A stretch of DNA of 39,612 bases from Klebsiella pneumoniae (GCA_945861225.1 CAMATU010000009.1:1-39612), one strand, 5' to 3'. Shown: positions 8,486 through 17,924, numbered from the stretch's first letter. A program made the numbers and translations. The notes: a model not told the origin generated them from the sequence alone.

Positions 8486-9526
8486 TTATGAAGGATTGAA
8501 TAAACCCGTGGGGTCAAAACTGGCGATCACGCGCGTCGTGAGCGCGTCCGCGACCGGCGCGAGTCCCGTGCTGGGCCATGCTCGAACATGGCCTCCCGCC
8601 GCGACGACGGCCTGCGTCAGCTGCACCGGATCTGAGACACGCTTAAACCAGCGTAGCGCGCCACCCCAATCCCATACGCACTCGGCATCGACGGCTAACG
8701 GCGGCGTGGCCGCAGGCACTATCGCGCGCCATATTGCCTCCTTCCCGGCAAAAAAAGGATGCGTGAAATCACGCCAGGTCTGCCATTCCGCCAAGCCCTC
8801 AGTGGTCAGCTCAGGTGCCAGCGCGTCAAGCGCTGCCGCGACCGCCGGCACTGCGCCGGACAGTCGCAACTGCAGGAACCGCCCATCGTAACGGGCAGCG
8901 GAAATCGGATAGGTAAGACGACTGAGCGCACGCAGACGCTGCCACGCGGCGGGTTCGTCGCAGCGCCACCGAACGGCCACGGTCTGTGCTGGCTGGGGTG
9001 AAACACGCAGCGATATTTCAAGGAGCGGTCCCAAGCGTCCCCACGCCCCGGTCACCAGACGCGAAAGATCATAGCCGGCCACATTCTTCATGACCTGACC
9101 ACCAAAGCGCAGGATCTCACCATTGGCCGCGAGTAAACGCACCCCCAGCACATAATCTCGCACGCCGCCACGATAAGGCCGCGCGGGCCCGCTCAAACCC
9201 GCCGCGACCACCCCGCCAAGCGTGGCCTCGGGTCCCGTACGCGGGGGCTCGAAGCCGAGCATCTGACCACGCGCAGCGAGGGTTTGTTCGATCTCACTGA
9301 GCAAAGTGCCGGCACGCGCGGTGATCACGAGTTCGCTGGGTTCGTAAGCCACAATGCCGGCATACCGCCGCAGCGACAACGGCGTGACTGCAGAAGTTTG
9401 CCACCACGCGCGTTTGGTATTGCCACCAACGATGCGCAGCGGCAGACGCGCTGCGTGGGCACGCGCAAGCTGTGCGCAGAGGTCTGTCAGCACCTGCGTC
9501 AACTCTTCGGTGGCAATGGACCCCAC
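8486..9526 (-). CDS. glcE: Glycolate oxidase FAD-binding subunit
   Basis: GlcE (346 residues) is the second flavin-domain subunit of glycolate dehydrogenase. It has the FAD_binding_4 fold: LPLRIVGGNTK near residue 30, VITARAGTLLSEIEQTLAARGQMLGFEPP, ATLGGVVAAGLSGPARPYRGGVRDYVLG and FGGQVMKNVAGYDLSRLVTG. The start drawn is a GTG, 12 bases after the aroC stop and without a clear ribosome-binding site; a second GTG at codon 12, preceded by GAAGAG, is a fair alternative. The gene lies in the minus-strand run prmB-aroC-glcE-glcF. Its usual upstream neighbour glcD is replaced by aroC. Confidence 0.93.
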   Translation of the reverse strand: MGSIATEELTQVLTDLCAQLARAHAARLPLRIVGGNTKRAWWQTSAVTPLSLRRYAGIVAYEPSELVITARAGTLLSEIEQTLAARGQMLGFEPPRTGPEATLGGVVAAGLSGPARPYRGGVRDYVLGVRLLAANGEILRFGGQVMKNVAGYDLSRLVTGAWGRLGPLLEISLRVSPQPAQTVAVRWRCDEPAAWQRLRALSRLTYPISAARYDGRFLQLRLSGAVPAVAAALDALAPELTTEGLAEWQTWRDFTHPFFAGKEAIWRAIVPAATPPLAVDAECVWDWGGALRWFKRVSDPVQLTQAVVAAGGHVRAWPSTGLAPVADALTTRVIASFDPTGLFNPS

Positions 9527-9538
9527 GGGATCAAAGGC

Positions 9539-10651
9539 TCAGGAAAGGGGAGGTCTGGTGACCGCGCTGATGTTTGGCGTCGCGACCTTCACATCCGCGT
9601 TTTGAGCCCGCTGGCGCAGCAGATGATCCATCAACACTAGCGCCAACATGGCTTCGGCGATGGGCGTGGCGCGAATGCCGACGCACGGATCGTGACGGCC
9701 GAGCGTGGAAATTTCAGTTTCATGGCCGGCTTCGTCGATGGTATTCCCAGGCAGGCGGAGGCTCGAGGTGGGTTTCAGCGCTATGCTGACCAGCAACGTT
9801 TGTCCGGAAGAAATTCCTCCGAGAATGCCGCCTGCGTGGTTCGATTTAAAGCCTTGCGCCGTCAATTCATCTCGGTGCTCGGTGCCACGCTGGGTGATAA
9901 CGCCGAAGCCATCGCCAATTTCAACGCCTTTCACCGCGTTAATTCCCATCATTGCCTGTGCAATGTCGGCATCGAGACGTCCGAACACCGGTTCACCCAG
10001 CCCCGGCGGCACGTTTTCCGCACACACATTCACCCTGGCGCCGATGGAATCACCGGCTCGGCGTAAGGTGTCCATGAAAGATTCGAGCGCAGGCACTTGA
10101 GTCGGATCGCCGCAGAAAAACGGATTAGCCGCGACCGCGGACCAATCCTGCAGACTCAAGCTCAGCGGCCCGAGTTGCGCCAGATAGCCGCGTACCAAAA
10201 TCCCGTAGCGCTCGCGCAAATATTTTTTTGCGATCCCTGCCGCTGCCACGCGTACGCAGGTCTCACGCGCTGAGGCGCGACCGCCACCGCGCGGATCCCG
10301 GATGCCGTACTTGTGCAAATAGGAATAGTCCGCGTGCCCAGGCCTGAATTTCTGCGCAATCGCGCTGTAGTCTTTCGATTTCTGATCGGTGTTTTCGATG
10401 ATGAAACCGATCGGCGTACCGGTGGTCCGCCCCGCATAAACTCCCGACAGAATTCGAACCTGATCAGCTTCCCGGCGCTGGGTGGTGTGTCGCGATTGAC
10501 CGGGCTTGCGGCGGTCTAAATCAATTTGCAGATCGTCTTCGCATAATTCCAGACCCGGCGGGCAGCCGTCCACAATTCCCACATACGCCGGCCCGTGACT
10601 TTCGCCTGCGCTCGTGACTGTAAACAAGGTGCCAAAGGTATTGCCGGACAT
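9539..10651 (-). CDS. aroC: Chorismate synthase
   Basis: AroC catalyses the last shikimate-pathway step, the 1,4-anti-elimination of phosphate from 5-enolpyruvylshikimate 3-phosphate, using reduced FMN. The 370-residue protein has the family start [20 protein letters not shown], the region [18 protein letters not shown], the [17 protein letters not shown]-like segment ([10 protein letters not shown]), and [17 protein letters not shown]. It lies 4 bases after prmB, an adjacency common in gammaproteobacteria, and ends just before glcE. It is cytosolic and expected to be essential for aromatic compounds. Confidence 0.97.
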   Translation of the reverse strand: MSGNTFGTLFTVTSAGESHGPAYVGIVDGCPPGLELCEDDLQIDLDRRKPGQSRHTTQRREADQVRILSGVYAGRTTGTPIGFIIENTDQKSKDYSAIAQKFRPGHADYSYLHKYGIRDPRGGGRASARETCVRVAAAGIAKKYLRERYGILVRGYLAQLGPLSLSLQDWSAVAANPFFCGDPTQVPALESFMDTLRRAGDSIGARVNVCAENVPPGLGEPVFGRLDADIAQAMMGINAVKGVEIGDGFGVITQRGTEHRDELTAQGFKSNHAGGILGGISSGQTLLVSIALKPTSSLRLPGNTIDEAGHETEISTLGRHDPCVGIRATPIAEAMLALVLMDHLLRQRAQNADVKVATPNISAVTRPPLS

Positions 10652-10655
10652 TGCG

Positions 10656-11555
10656 CTATTGTAGTGCGAATCGCGCCAGTTCGGGTTGCGTGATCACGCC
10701 AATGCCATCGCCGCCGTGTGCGAGTTCGACCCACACAATTGGCAGCGCGGGGAAGGCGGCGTCCACTGCCGGCCAAGTGCCACCGGCGTCGAGGACCAAC
10801 AAACCGCGCGCCGACAGGCGTGCCGCCGCCCCCGCGAGAATGCGTTTGATGAACGCCAATCCGTCGTCTGCCGCAAACAGCGCTATCTGCGGCTCATGCA
10901 GATATTCGGCTGGTAAGTCAGCGAGTTCTGCGACTGGCACATAGGGCGGATTGGCGAGGATGAGATCGTAGGGTTCACCTGAGTCGTTCGGAAACAGATC
11001 GGCCGTGTGAAGGTGTACCCGTTCTTCCAGCGCATAGGTGGCCACATTGCGCGCCGCGACTCCCAACGCGGCAGTAGAAATATCCGTCGCATCCACCTGC
11101 GCGGCAGGATAGGCCAGCGCTGCCGCGATGGCGATACAAGCGCTGCCGGTGCCAATATCGAGGATTCGCGTGATTGCCATATCACCAAGCCAGGGCGCGA
11201 AGCGCTGGCCGATCAGCTCGGCAATCGGCGAGCGTGGGATCAATACATTCTCATCCACATAAAACTCATGGCCCGCAAACCACATACGCTTGGATAAATA
11301 AGCGGCCGGACAGCGTCGCACAATGCGTTCGTCTAAGAGCGTCTTGACTGCTGCTTGTTGGCTCGCGGTGAGCGCGCAATCGAGGCTTGCATCGGCGCAA
11401 TCAAACGCCAGACCCAAGGCGTGGAAGACCAGAAACACCGCTTCGTCACGCGCGTTATCCGTGCCATGCCCAAAGTAGAGCTGCGCCCGTTTGAAGCGGC
11501 GCTCGGCACTCAGCACGAGCGAACGCGCGGTGACGGGGCGGAATCTCGAACTCAT
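10656..11555 (-). CDS. prmB: Ribosomal protein L3 N5-glutamine methyltransferase
   Basis: This 299-residue class I SAM-dependent methyltransferase modifies a glutamine side chain of ribosomal protein L3. An N-terminal helical part (residues 1-100) leads to the signature [20 protein letters not shown], the SAM-binding motif [16 protein letters not shown], and the catalytic NPPY in [10 protein letters not shown]. The N-terminal sequence VFHALGL and the [20 protein letters not shown] segment favour PrmB over the related release-factor enzyme PrmC, and adjacency to aroC supports this. Transcription probably continues into aroC, 4 bases away. Confidence 0.94.
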   Translation of the reverse strand: MSSRFRPVTARSLVLSAERRFKRAQLYFGHGTDNARDEAVFLVFHALGLAFDCADASLDCALTASQQAAVKTLLDERIVRRCPAAYLSKRMWFAGHEFYVDENVLIPRSPIAELIGQRFAPWLGDMAITRILDIGTGSACIAIAAALAYPAAQVDATDISTAALGVAARNVATYALEERVHLHTADLFPNDSGEPYDLILANPPYVPVAELADLPAEYLHEPQIALFAADDGLAFIKRILAGAAARLSARGLLVLDAGGTWPAVDAAFPALPIVWVELAHGGDGIGVITQPELARFALQ

Positions 11556-11627
11556 ACTGCCTTTGCCGAAACGTCCGAGGAACTGTTCAGTAGCGCTGCA
11601 CAGAGAGAATTCACGGTGCGCGATTCG

Positions 11628-11761
11628 CCGCTGGAGGGGACTGGCCGCCGCTACTCACTCCGCATTTCATCCATGAAATGCTCCGTTGCCGCCCGCGCTG
11701 CGCTAAACCATCCCTGGCTCGCTTGCACGGGAGGAACGCTCTGGCCAGTCCCCTCCAGCGG
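11628..11761. repeat. 134-base palindromic element between htpG and prmB
   Basis: CCGCTGGAGGGGACTGGCC at 11628-11646 is the exact reverse complement of the sequence at 11743-11761 (19 bases). Inside, GCATTTCAT (11662-11670) and ATGAAATGC (11673-11681) form a perfect 9-bp stem with a 2-base loop. The element fills most of the 233-base gap after htpG and before prmB, both on the minus strand. The layout suggests a small MITE or a REP-type unit, and its RNA would form a strong structure that may stop htpG readthrough. No second copy is in this window and no target duplication is evident. Confidence 0.75.
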
Positions 11762-11788
11762 CTTGGCGTGATCGGCATGTCCGCTTTC

Positions 11789-13672
11789 TTATTTAGGTTC
11801 CAACAGCATTTGGTTGATCCGCTGCACAAAGCCGGCGGCATCCTCCAGGCGCCCACCTTCGGCGAGGATCGCCTGCTCATACACCACGCGCGCGAAATCG
11901 CTGAAACGCGTGTCATCGGCTTCCGCCTCAAGGCGTACCAGCAACGGATGCTGCACATTGATTTCCAGAATGCGCTGCGTCGAAGAAACGTCCTGACCTG
12001 CTGCTTTGAGGATGCGCTGCAGATTCACTCCCATATCGAATTCATCGGCCACCAGACAGGCCGGAGAATTCGTGAGGCGCTGCGAGGCCCGAACATTTTT
12101 GACCTTCCCTTCCAAGACCTTCTTGATGCGTTCAACGAGCGCGGGCTGCGCCTTTTCTTCAGGTTTGTCGTCGGTTGGCTCTTCCCCGGGCAACTCGAGC
12201 TTGCCATGGAGCACTGATTTGAGATTCTTGCCATCGAAAGTCGTCAGATGCGTGGTCACCCATTCATCGACTGGATCGGTGAGCAGCAGCACTTCAATGC
12301 CGCGCGCCCGGAAGACCTCCAAGTGAGGACTGGCCTTGGCCGTCGCGAAGCTTTCGGCCGTCAGAAAATAAATAGCTTTTTGCCCCTCTTGCATCCGTCC
12401 GACGTAATCTTCCAGGCAGACGTGCGGCGTTTCGACATCATCATGGGTACTCGCAAAGCGCAAAAGCTTGGCCAGCCTCTCCTGATTCGCGTGATCCTCG
12501 ATCAGCCCTTCCTTGATTACCCGCCCAAACAGCTGCCAGAATTTCGCGTAATCCTCCGTACTCAGACCCTCGATCAGCCCCAGAATTTTCTTGACCGAGG
12601 CCGCCTTGATGGTATCGATGGTCTTATTTCGCTGCAGAATTTCCCGTGACACATTGAGCGGCAAATCCTTGGTATCAACCACACCGCGCACAAAACGCAG
12701 GTAGCGTGGCAGGGTTTGCTCCGCGTCATCCATGATGAATACGCGCTGCACGTAAAGTTTGACCCCGTGCTTCGCGTCCCGATCAAACAAATCAAAAGGC
12801 GCGCGACTCGGGATATAGAACAAGGTCGTATATTCCAGTTTACCTTCTGACTTGGTGTGGACCCAGGCGAGCGGATCTTCGAAATCATGTGAGACGTGCT
12901 TGTAGAAAGCCTTGTGGTCGTCATCGGTGATTTCCTGCTTACTGCGCAGCCACAGCGCAGTCGCGGTATTCACCGTTTCAGTACCAGTTTTTTCTTTGTC
13001 GATTTCCGCCATGCGGATTGGCGTCGAGATGTGATCGGAGTATTTCTTGATCAAGCCGCGCAAGCGCCAGGCATCTGCAAATTCGCTGGCATCGTCCTTT
13101 AGATGCAGCAGGATTTCGGTGCCGCGGGTTTTCCGTTCAATATCCTCAACGGTGAATTGGCCCTTGCCTTCCGAGCTCCAGCGCACGCCAGCGGAGTCCG
13201 GAGCGTCAGCCCGCCGGGCGGTGACGACCACGCGGTCGGCCACAATAAACGCCGCGTAAAAACCCACGCCGAACTGTCCGATCAGCTGCGAATCGGCACG
13301 CGCATCGCCGCTCAGAGCGCCAAAAAATTCCTTGGTTCCGGATTTCGCAATCGTGCCGAGATTGTTGATCACCTCTTCGCGCGACATTCCTATTCCATTG
13401 TCGCGGATGGTGATGGTCTTAGCCTTGTCGTCGAACTCAATATCAATCGCGAGCTCGGAGTCTCCGCCATACAAGTCGTGGTTCGACAAGGCATTGAAGC
13501 GCAATTTCTCGATCGCGTCCGACGCATTCGAGACCAACTCGCGGAGAAAAATCTCGCGGTTGCTGTAGAGCGAATTAATGACGAGGTCGAGAAGCTGGGT
13601 AACCTCGGATTGAAAGCCAAGGGTTTCGGGCGCGGATTTGGCCGAAGAATCAGAGTTAGTGGCTGTGGTCAT
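11789..13672 (-). CDS. htpG: Molecular chaperone HtpG (Hsp90)
   Basis: HtpG is the bacterial cytosolic Hsp90, an ATP-driven dimeric chaperone. The 627-residue length fits. The N-terminal GHKL ATPase domain shows EIFLRELVSNASDAIEKLRF, DNGIGMSREEVINNLGTIAKSG and GQFGVGFYAAFIVADRV; the middle domain has YIPSRAPFDLFD and LPLNVSREILQ; the C-terminal dimerisation part ends without an MEEVD tail, as usual in bacteria. A sigma-32 promoter lies just upstream (13716-13745), so heat-shock control is expected. The start ATG at 13672 follows a weak GAG. Confidence 0.97.
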   Translation of the reverse strand: MTTATNSDSSAKSAPETLGFQSEVTQLLDLVINSLYSNREIFLRELVSNASDAIEKLRFNALSNHDLYGGDSELAIDIEFDDKAKTITIRDNGIGMSREEVINNLGTIAKSGTKEFFGALSGDARADSQLIGQFGVGFYAAFIVADRVVVTARRADAPDSAGVRWSSEGKGQFTVEDIERKTRGTEILLHLKDDASEFADAWRLRGLIKKYSDHISTPIRMAEIDKEKTGTETVNTATALWLRSKQEITDDDHKAFYKHVSHDFEDPLAWVHTKSEGKLEYTTLFYIPSRAPFDLFDRDAKHGVKLYVQRVFIMDDAEQTLPRYLRFVRGVVDTKDLPLNVSREILQRNKTIDTIKAASVKKILGLIEGLSTEDYAKFWQLFGRVIKEGLIEDHANQERLAKLLRFASTHDDVETPHVCLEDYVGRMQEGQKAIYFLTAESFATAKASPHLEVFRARGIEVLLLTDPVDEWVTTHLTTFDGKNLKSVLHGKLELPGEEPTDDKPEEKAQPALVERIKKVLEGKVKNVRASQRLTNSPACLVADEFDMGVNLQRILKAAGQDVSSTQRILEINVQHPLLVRLEAEADDTRFSDFARVVYEQAILAEGGRLEDAAGFVQRINQMLLEPK

Positions 13673-13715
13673 GAAATTTCTCGTTACTCATTGGTCAATA
13701 ATTTGAACGGAGGGA

Positions 13716-13745
13716 AGATGGGGCTTCGGGCGCGACTTTTCAACC
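13716..13745 (-). promoter_or_regulatory. Sigma-32 (RpoH) heat-shock promoter of htpG
   Basis: On the minus strand GGTTGAAA (13745-13738), 14 bases and CCCCATCT (13723-13716) reproduce the sigma-32 consensus CTTGAAA - N13-17 - CCCCATNT with one mismatch in the -35 box. Transcription would begin about 8 bases beyond the -10 box, leaving a leader of about 36 bases before the htpG ATG. The match to a gene that is a known RpoH target makes the call strong. Confidence 0.85.
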
Positions 13746-13909
13746 TCTAGCCGAGGACCCCGCTTGCGCAACTCGGCACAGCGTGGCGCGCGAACAGGTC
13801 GCCATTTGCTAGCGGGCCGCTGGTCCTTGCTGGGCCGATGGTGAAATTTCATAATGCGGACCGCTCCTGTCAAACCTCTATCAATGCCGCGCGTTTCGGT
13901 CCGGTGATC

Positions 13910-14434
13910 ATGTCCAGGCTATTGCTGCATATTGAAGTTGCGCGCGAGAACCGCACCAACACGCGGAAATTGATCCTGCTCCTTGGGTTGACTCTGAGCG
14001 TACTACCAGGTTGCGCCGGGTTCGACCGCGGCCAGAATTCAGCCGCACCGAAGCCGGATCTCGCAGTGCTCGAACGGCAGGCCGAGGCTGCCTATGCCAA
14101 AGGGGATTGGTCAGCCAGCGAACAGCCATTCATTGCATTGACGAAAGCCTCCCCGCAGGCAGTCGAGCCCTGGTTCAAGCTCGGCAATATCTACGCCCGG
14201 ACCAACCGCTATGCACTCGCCGTGCGCGCCTACCGCGAGGTCGTGGTGCGCGATGCGAAGCACGTGCGAGCGTGGCATAACATGGGCGTGATTCAGTTGC
14301 GCCAGGCAGCTCAAACATTTGCAACGCTTGAAACCTATGCCCAGGGGGATGATCCCCTGGCTGTTCACGGCAGCCAACTGCGGCAAGCGGTCGAACACCT
14401 GCTAGAGGCCGGGCCCAACCCAGCCGCGCCCTGA
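13910..14434 (+). CDS. TPR-repeat lipoprotein of unknown function
   Basis: The ATG at 13910 (MSRLLLHIEV) gives a 174-residue protein with a basic N region (RENRTNTRK), a hydrophobic segment LILLLGLTLSVLPGC, and a lipobox-like LPGC (proline before glycine is unusual), so it is probably a lipoprotein. Residues from about 57 on form TPR-type helices: LERQAEAAYAKGDWSASEQP, AVEPWFKLGNIYARTNRYAL and HVRAWHNMGVIQLRQA. Such proteins usually scaffold envelope complexes; a specific role cannot be read. It lies 41 bases before mutS on the same strand. An in-frame ATG at 13838 would place the signal too far from the N terminus. Confidence 0.75.
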   Translation: MSRLLLHIEVARENRTNTRKLILLLGLTLSVLPGCAGFDRGQNSAAPKPDLAVLERQAEAAYAKGDWSASEQPFIALTKASPQAVEPWFKLGNIYARTNRYALAVRAYREVVVRDAKHVRAWHNMGVIQLRQAAQTFATLETYAQGDDPLAVHGSQLRQAVEHLLEAGPNPAAP

Positions 14435-14475
14435 GACCGCGTTCTTTTCTTTAGTCAGCCACTCGCACGCGCACG

Positions 14476-17019
14476 ATGACCGCCACGCACACCCCCGTGA
14501 TGCAGCAGTATTTGCGCATCAAAGCCGACCATCCCGAGTTGCTCCTGTTCTACCGGATGGGCGACTTTTACGAACTGTTTTTTGACGACGCGAAGCGCGC
14601 CGCGCAGTTGCTCGACATTGTGCTGACCAGCCGCGGCGAATCCGGTGGCGAGCGTATCCCGATGGCAGGCGTACCGGCACACGCCGCTGAAAACTATCTC
14701 GCACGCCTGTTGAAGCTTGGCGAGTCGGTGGTCATTTGCGAGCAGGTGGGCGATCCCGCGACCGCGCGCGGTCCGGTGGAACGCAAGGTCACGCGCATTC
14801 TGACCCCAGGCACCGTGGTCGAAGAATCCTTGTTGAGCGAGCGGGTGGAAAATTTATTGGTCGCGGTGCACAGCAAGGCCGAGCACCATGGCATCGCTTG
14901 GCTTGATCTCGCCAGCGGTCGCTTCAGGGCGATGGAAGTCAACTCAACGACTGCCCTGGAAACCGAACTCGCGCGTCTGCGTCCCGCCGAGCTCTTGGTC
15001 CAGGAACAGACCACGACCCCAATCGCGCACGACTTGGCCGCGATTCAACGGGTACGACCAGCGTGGCATTTCGATCATGCGCAGGCCTGCCGCCGCCTAT
15101 GTCTACGCTACGGCGTGACCACACTCGAAGGCTTCGGCATCGGCGCTGACAGTCTCGCGGTCGGTGCGGCCGGATGTGTGCTGACCTATGGCGAAGAGAT
15201 GCACTGCGGCCTGCTGCCGCATCTGCTCCCGCTGCAGCTTGAGCGGCGCAGTGACTGCATTCAGATGGATCCGGCGACTCGCCGTCATCTGGAGATCCTC
15301 GACAGTCACGACGGCGATCAGCGGCATACCCTGGCCGCCCTGATGGACAGTACGGTCACCACGATGGGCGCTCGACTATTGCGGCGCTGGCTACCAGCTC
15401 CCTTGCGAGATCATTCGATATTGGCGCGCCGGCTGCAGGCAGTTTCCACCTTGCTTGCCTCTGCCCATTCACTGACTATCCGCGACACCCTGAGCCAGAG
15501 CTTTGACGTCGAACGCATCGCCACGCGTATTGCGCTGCGCACCGTGCGTCCGCGCGAGCTTAGTCAATTGCGCCGTTCGCTACAGATGCTGCCAGTGCTG
15601 GGTGATCTGCTTGGCGCGCTCGACAGCCCCTTGGTACAAGCGCTGCAGAGCGAACTCTGCGATCACACCGCACTCACCGCTCTCCTCACGCGCGCGTTGG
15701 TCGAGACGCCTCCGTTACTGTTACGTGAGGGCGGCGTATTTGCAGCCGGTTACGATCCGAGTCTCGACGAGCTGCGCACCCTTGCCGTTGATGCCGACCA
15801 GTTTTTACTCGACCTGGAACGCCGCGAGCGCGCACGGACCGGCATCGCGGCGCTAAAAGTCGGCTTCAATCGAATTCATGGCTACTACATCGAACTCAGT
15901 CGCGCACGCGGTGCTGAGGTGCCGGTGGATTATCACCGCCGGCAGACCCTCAAAGGTGTGGAGCGCTATATCACGCCTGAACTCAAGCGCTTCGAAACCA
16001 AAATTCTAAGCGCTCATGAGCACGCGCTAGCCCGCGAACGCGAATTGTACGAAGGGCTCCTGACGACGCTGGCCGCTTCAATCCAGGACCTGCAACGCAC
16101 GGCCGCAGCGCTCGCCGAACTGGATGTGCTGACCTGTTTCGCCGAGCGTGCCGACACCTTGAATTTCTCACCGCCCAGCTTTACCACTGAGCGACGGCTT
16201 GAGATTAAGCAAGGTCGCCACCCGCTGGTGGAACGTTTCGGCGGCGGTGCGTTTGTGCCGAATGATCTGCTGTTGGAAGACCAGCGCCGTTTGCTACTGA
16301 TTACCGGCCCGAACATGGGCGGCAAATCCACCTATATGCGGCAGACGGCGTTGATTGCGATTCTCGCGCACTGCGGAAGTTTTGTGCCGGCCGCAGCGGC
16401 GGAGTTTGGCCCGTTGGAGGCAATATTTTCGCGGATTGGTGCGAGCGATAATCTTGCGCGTGGCCAGAGCACTTTCATGGTCGAGATGACCGAGACCGCG
16501 AATATCCTGCATAACGCCAATGCGTGCAGCCTGGTCCTGATCGACGAAATAGGCCGCGGCACCAGCACCTTTGACGGGATGTCGCTGGCCTGGGCCGCCG
16601 CTGAATATCTCGCACTTCAGAATCAGTCGTTCACATTGTTCGCGACGCATTATTTTGAATTGACGGCGATTGCGGCCGCCCTCCCCGTGGTGGCAAATGT
16701 GCGCATGGACCCCATCCAACACGGCGAGCAAGTGGTATTCATCCACGCGATCCGGGAAGGCCCCGCAAATCAGAGCTTTGGCCTGGCGGTTGCGCTGTTG
16801 GCGGGGGTGCCGCGGGTTGTTATCGAACAGGCTCGCCGGCGCCTACACGATCTCAACACGCGCTATGTCAGCCAAGTACAATTGCTCTCACCACAACTGC
16901 CGCGACCAGACGCCACGCAGCACCCTGCCTTACTCGCCCTCGCCGCGCTTGACCCTGATCAATTGTCGCCTCGCCAGGCGCTGGCCTTGGTCTACGAGCT
17001 GTGCACCCTGTTGAAATAA
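14476..17019 (+). CDS. mutS: DNA mismatch repair protein MutS
   Basis: MutS recognises mismatches and small loops and starts methyl-directed repair with MutL. At 847 residues it has the family length. The N-terminal mismatch-binding domain carries [19 protein letters not shown] with the Phe-x-Glu wedge type sequence, followed by [20 protein letters not shown]-like [19 protein letters not shown]. The C-terminal ATPase has Walker [15 protein letters not shown], Walker [17 protein letters not shown] and [10 protein letters not shown]. The neighbour fdxA downstream is the usual one in pseudomonads. No strong ribosome-binding site precedes the ATG. Confidence 0.97.
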   Translation: MTATHTPVMQQYLRIKADHPELLLFYRMGDFYELFFDDAKRAAQLLDIVLTSRGESGGERIPMAGVPAHAAENYLARLLKLGESVVICEQVGDPATARGPVERKVTRILTPGTVVEESLLSERVENLLVAVHSKAEHHGIAWLDLASGRFRAMEVNSTTALETELARLRPAELLVQEQTTTPIAHDLAAIQRVRPAWHFDHAQACRRLCLRYGVTTLEGFGIGADSLAVGAAGCVLTYGEEMHCGLLPHLLPLQLERRSDCIQMDPATRRHLEILDSHDGDQRHTLAALMDSTVTTMGARLLRRWLPAPLRDHSILARRLQAVSTLLASAHSLTIRDTLSQSFDVERIATRIALRTVRPRELSQLRRSLQMLPVLGDLLGALDSPLVQALQSELCDHTALTALLTRALVETPPLLLREGGVFAAGYDPSLDELRTLAVDADQFLLDLERRERARTGIAALKVGFNRIHGYYIELSRARGAEVPVDYHRRQTLKGVERYITPELKRFETKILSAHEHALARERELYEGLLTTLAASIQDLQRTAAALAELDVLTCFAERADTLNFSPPSFTTERRLEIKQGRHPLVERFGGGAFVPNDLLLEDQRRLLLITGPNMGGKSTYMRQTALIAILAHCGSFVPAAAAEFGPLEAIFSRIGASDNLARGQSTFMVEMTETANILHNANACSLVLIDEIGRGTSTFDGMSLAWAAAEYLALQNQSFTLFATHYFELTAIAAALPVVANVRMDPIQHGEQVVFIHAIREGPANQSFGLAVALLAGVPRVVIEQARRRLHDLNTRYVSQVQLLSPQLPRPDATQHPALLALAALDPDQLSPRQALALVYELCTLLK

Positions 17020-17048
17020 AACTTTTGGGTTCCATACGGCACAGAATG

Positions 17049-17077
17049 TTGGGGCCGCCCGCTCCTATGGCTATAAT
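17049..17077 (+). promoter_or_regulatory. Sigma-70 promoter of fdxA
   Basis: TTGGGG (17049-17054), 17 bases, then a consensus TATAAT (17072-17077), followed by the fdxA ATG at 17108. The leader would be about 25 bases. It gives fdxA its own promoter between mutS and fdxA. Confidence 0.7.
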
Positions 17078-17107
17078 GCAGGCGTCTTCAACAATCCGTG
17101 GCGCACC

Positions 17108-17431
17108 ATGACTTTTGTAGTGACCGATAGCTGTATCAAATGCAAGTACACCGACTGCGTCGAAGTTTGCCCGGTAGATTGCTTCCACGAAGGTCCCAAC
17201 ATGCTGGTAATCGATCCCGACGAGTGCATCGATTGCACTTTGTGCGAACCAGAATGTCCGGCTGAAGCGATCAAGTCGGAGGACGATTTGACCGATGAGG
17301 AGCAGCAGTTCCTGGCGCTCAACATTGAGCTGTCCAAGGAATGGCCGGTGATCAACGAGATGAAGGATCCGCCTGCTGACGCCGATGACTGGAAGGGCGT
17401 AGCAGAAAAACTGCAATACCTGGAACGCTGA
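17108..17431 (+). CDS. fdxA: Seven-iron ferredoxin
   Basis: This 107-residue ferredoxin belongs to the [3Fe-4S][4Fe-4S] type of Azotobacter ferredoxin I. Cysteines at positions 9, 12, 17, 21, 25 and at 40, 43, 46, 50 fit the two clusters ([18 protein letters not shown], then [12 protein letters not shown]), and the C-terminal extension ends LQYLER. It carries low-potential electrons in the cytosol; partners are not known from the sequence. It is preceded by its own promoter and lies convergent with the small RNA at 17449. Confidence 0.95.
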   Translation: MTFVVTDSCIKCKYTDCVEVCPVDCFHEGPNMLVIDPDECIDCTLCEPECPAEAIKSEDDLTDEEQQFLALNIELSKEWPVINEMKDPPADADDWKGVAEKLQYLER

Positions 17432-17448
17432 TTCGGCGCCTCCAAGCG

Positions 17449-17700
17449 CAAAAAAAAACCCGGTGGCCGGCATCCACCGACCACCGGGCTGACCATTAAG
17501 TTCGTCCCTGAACTTTCCGCAGTTAATGGCCACTCCTCCCGCGCCAGACCCTTGCCGTCCGCTGGCTTGGTCTGGTGCGGTACCAGCTTCCCTGCCAGTA
17601 CGGAGCAAGCGTAGACCCCGCTGGGCCTGGGCGCGAATTTTGGATAATTCCGCTGCGCGACTCTCTGTGTTCCTGGTTACGCCAGCCGATACAGGGACTT
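17449..17700 (-). ncRNA. rsmZ: RsmZ/CsrB-family small RNA sequestering CsrA/RsmA (5' end approximate)
   Basis: The minus strand of the fdxA to DUF4124 gap encodes an RNA with nine GGA triplets between 17673 and 17473, mostly in loops. GUACUGGC (17601-17594) and GCUGGUAC (17587-17580) form an 8-bp stem (two G-U pairs) with loop AGGGAA. GCACCAGACC (17578-17569) pairs with GGUCUGGCGC (17550-17541) and encloses GCC-AGCGGAC-GGC. CCAUUAA (17529-17523) and UUAAUGG (17499-17493) enclose GUUC-AGGGAC-GAAC (17513-17500). GGGAGGAG lies single-stranded between stems. The terminator hairpin itself shows UGGAUG in its loop. AGGGA loops are the known CsrA/RsmA binding form, and rsmZ lies next to fdxA in Pseudomonas. 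I found no GacA box or firm promoter, so the 5' end could lie anywhere from 17680 to about 17850. Confidence 0.82.
17450..17488 (-). terminator. Rho-independent terminator of the small RNA
   Basis: On the minus strand CCCGGTGG (17488-17481) and CCACCGGG (17466-17459) form an 8-bp GC-rich stem around an inner CGG-TGGATG-CCG hairpin, followed by nine T (17458-17450). The T-run is only on the minus-strand side, so it terminates leftward transcription, which no protein gene here would need. fdxA ends 18 bases further left on the other strand. Confidence 0.9.
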
Positions 17701-17837
17701 GCCTCACGCAGGCCTGACACACGCTTAAGACTTTCAGATAAACGCGAAGGGTGGCGGCGACTTTTTCCCGATCACGCGCAGGTCGATCACGAAGGCACTT
17801 CAGCGCAGATGAACAGCGGCCAGCCAAAGTGGCGACT

Positions 17838-17869
17838 GGCGAGTCATCGAGAGCGCTTTTATACTCGCC
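17838..17869. other. Spaced inverted repeat between the small RNA and the DUF4124 gene
   Basis: GGCGAGT (17838-17844) and ACTCGCC (17863-17869) form a perfect 7-bp inverted repeat with an 18-base spacer that contains TTTATA (TATAAA on the minus strand). It lies in the divergent upstream region of the small RNA and the DUF4124 gene and could be a protein-binding site. No regulator can be named. Confidence 0.35.
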
Positions 17870-17924
17870 CACGCGACCCTACTTGGGTGGCGTTTTTTCA
17901 CCTAAATTTTTCCGCGAACCGCGC

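Noticed and set aside
17449-17760. 6S RNA, RNase P RNA or SRP RNA as identity of the structured minus-strand RNA
   Set aside because: I could not find the conserved cores of these RNAs, whereas repeated GGA loops and the fdxA neighbourhood fit the Rsm/Csr family.
16868-17872. 334-codon open frame on the minus strand across mutS end, fdxA and the following gap
   Set aside because: It is antisense to mutS and fdxA, runs through the terminator hairpin and the small RNA, and shows no protein family features.
17700-17924. GacA upstream activating site for the small RNA
   Set aside because: I looked for TGTAAG-N6-CTTACA and found no acceptable match in this stretch, so none is claimed.
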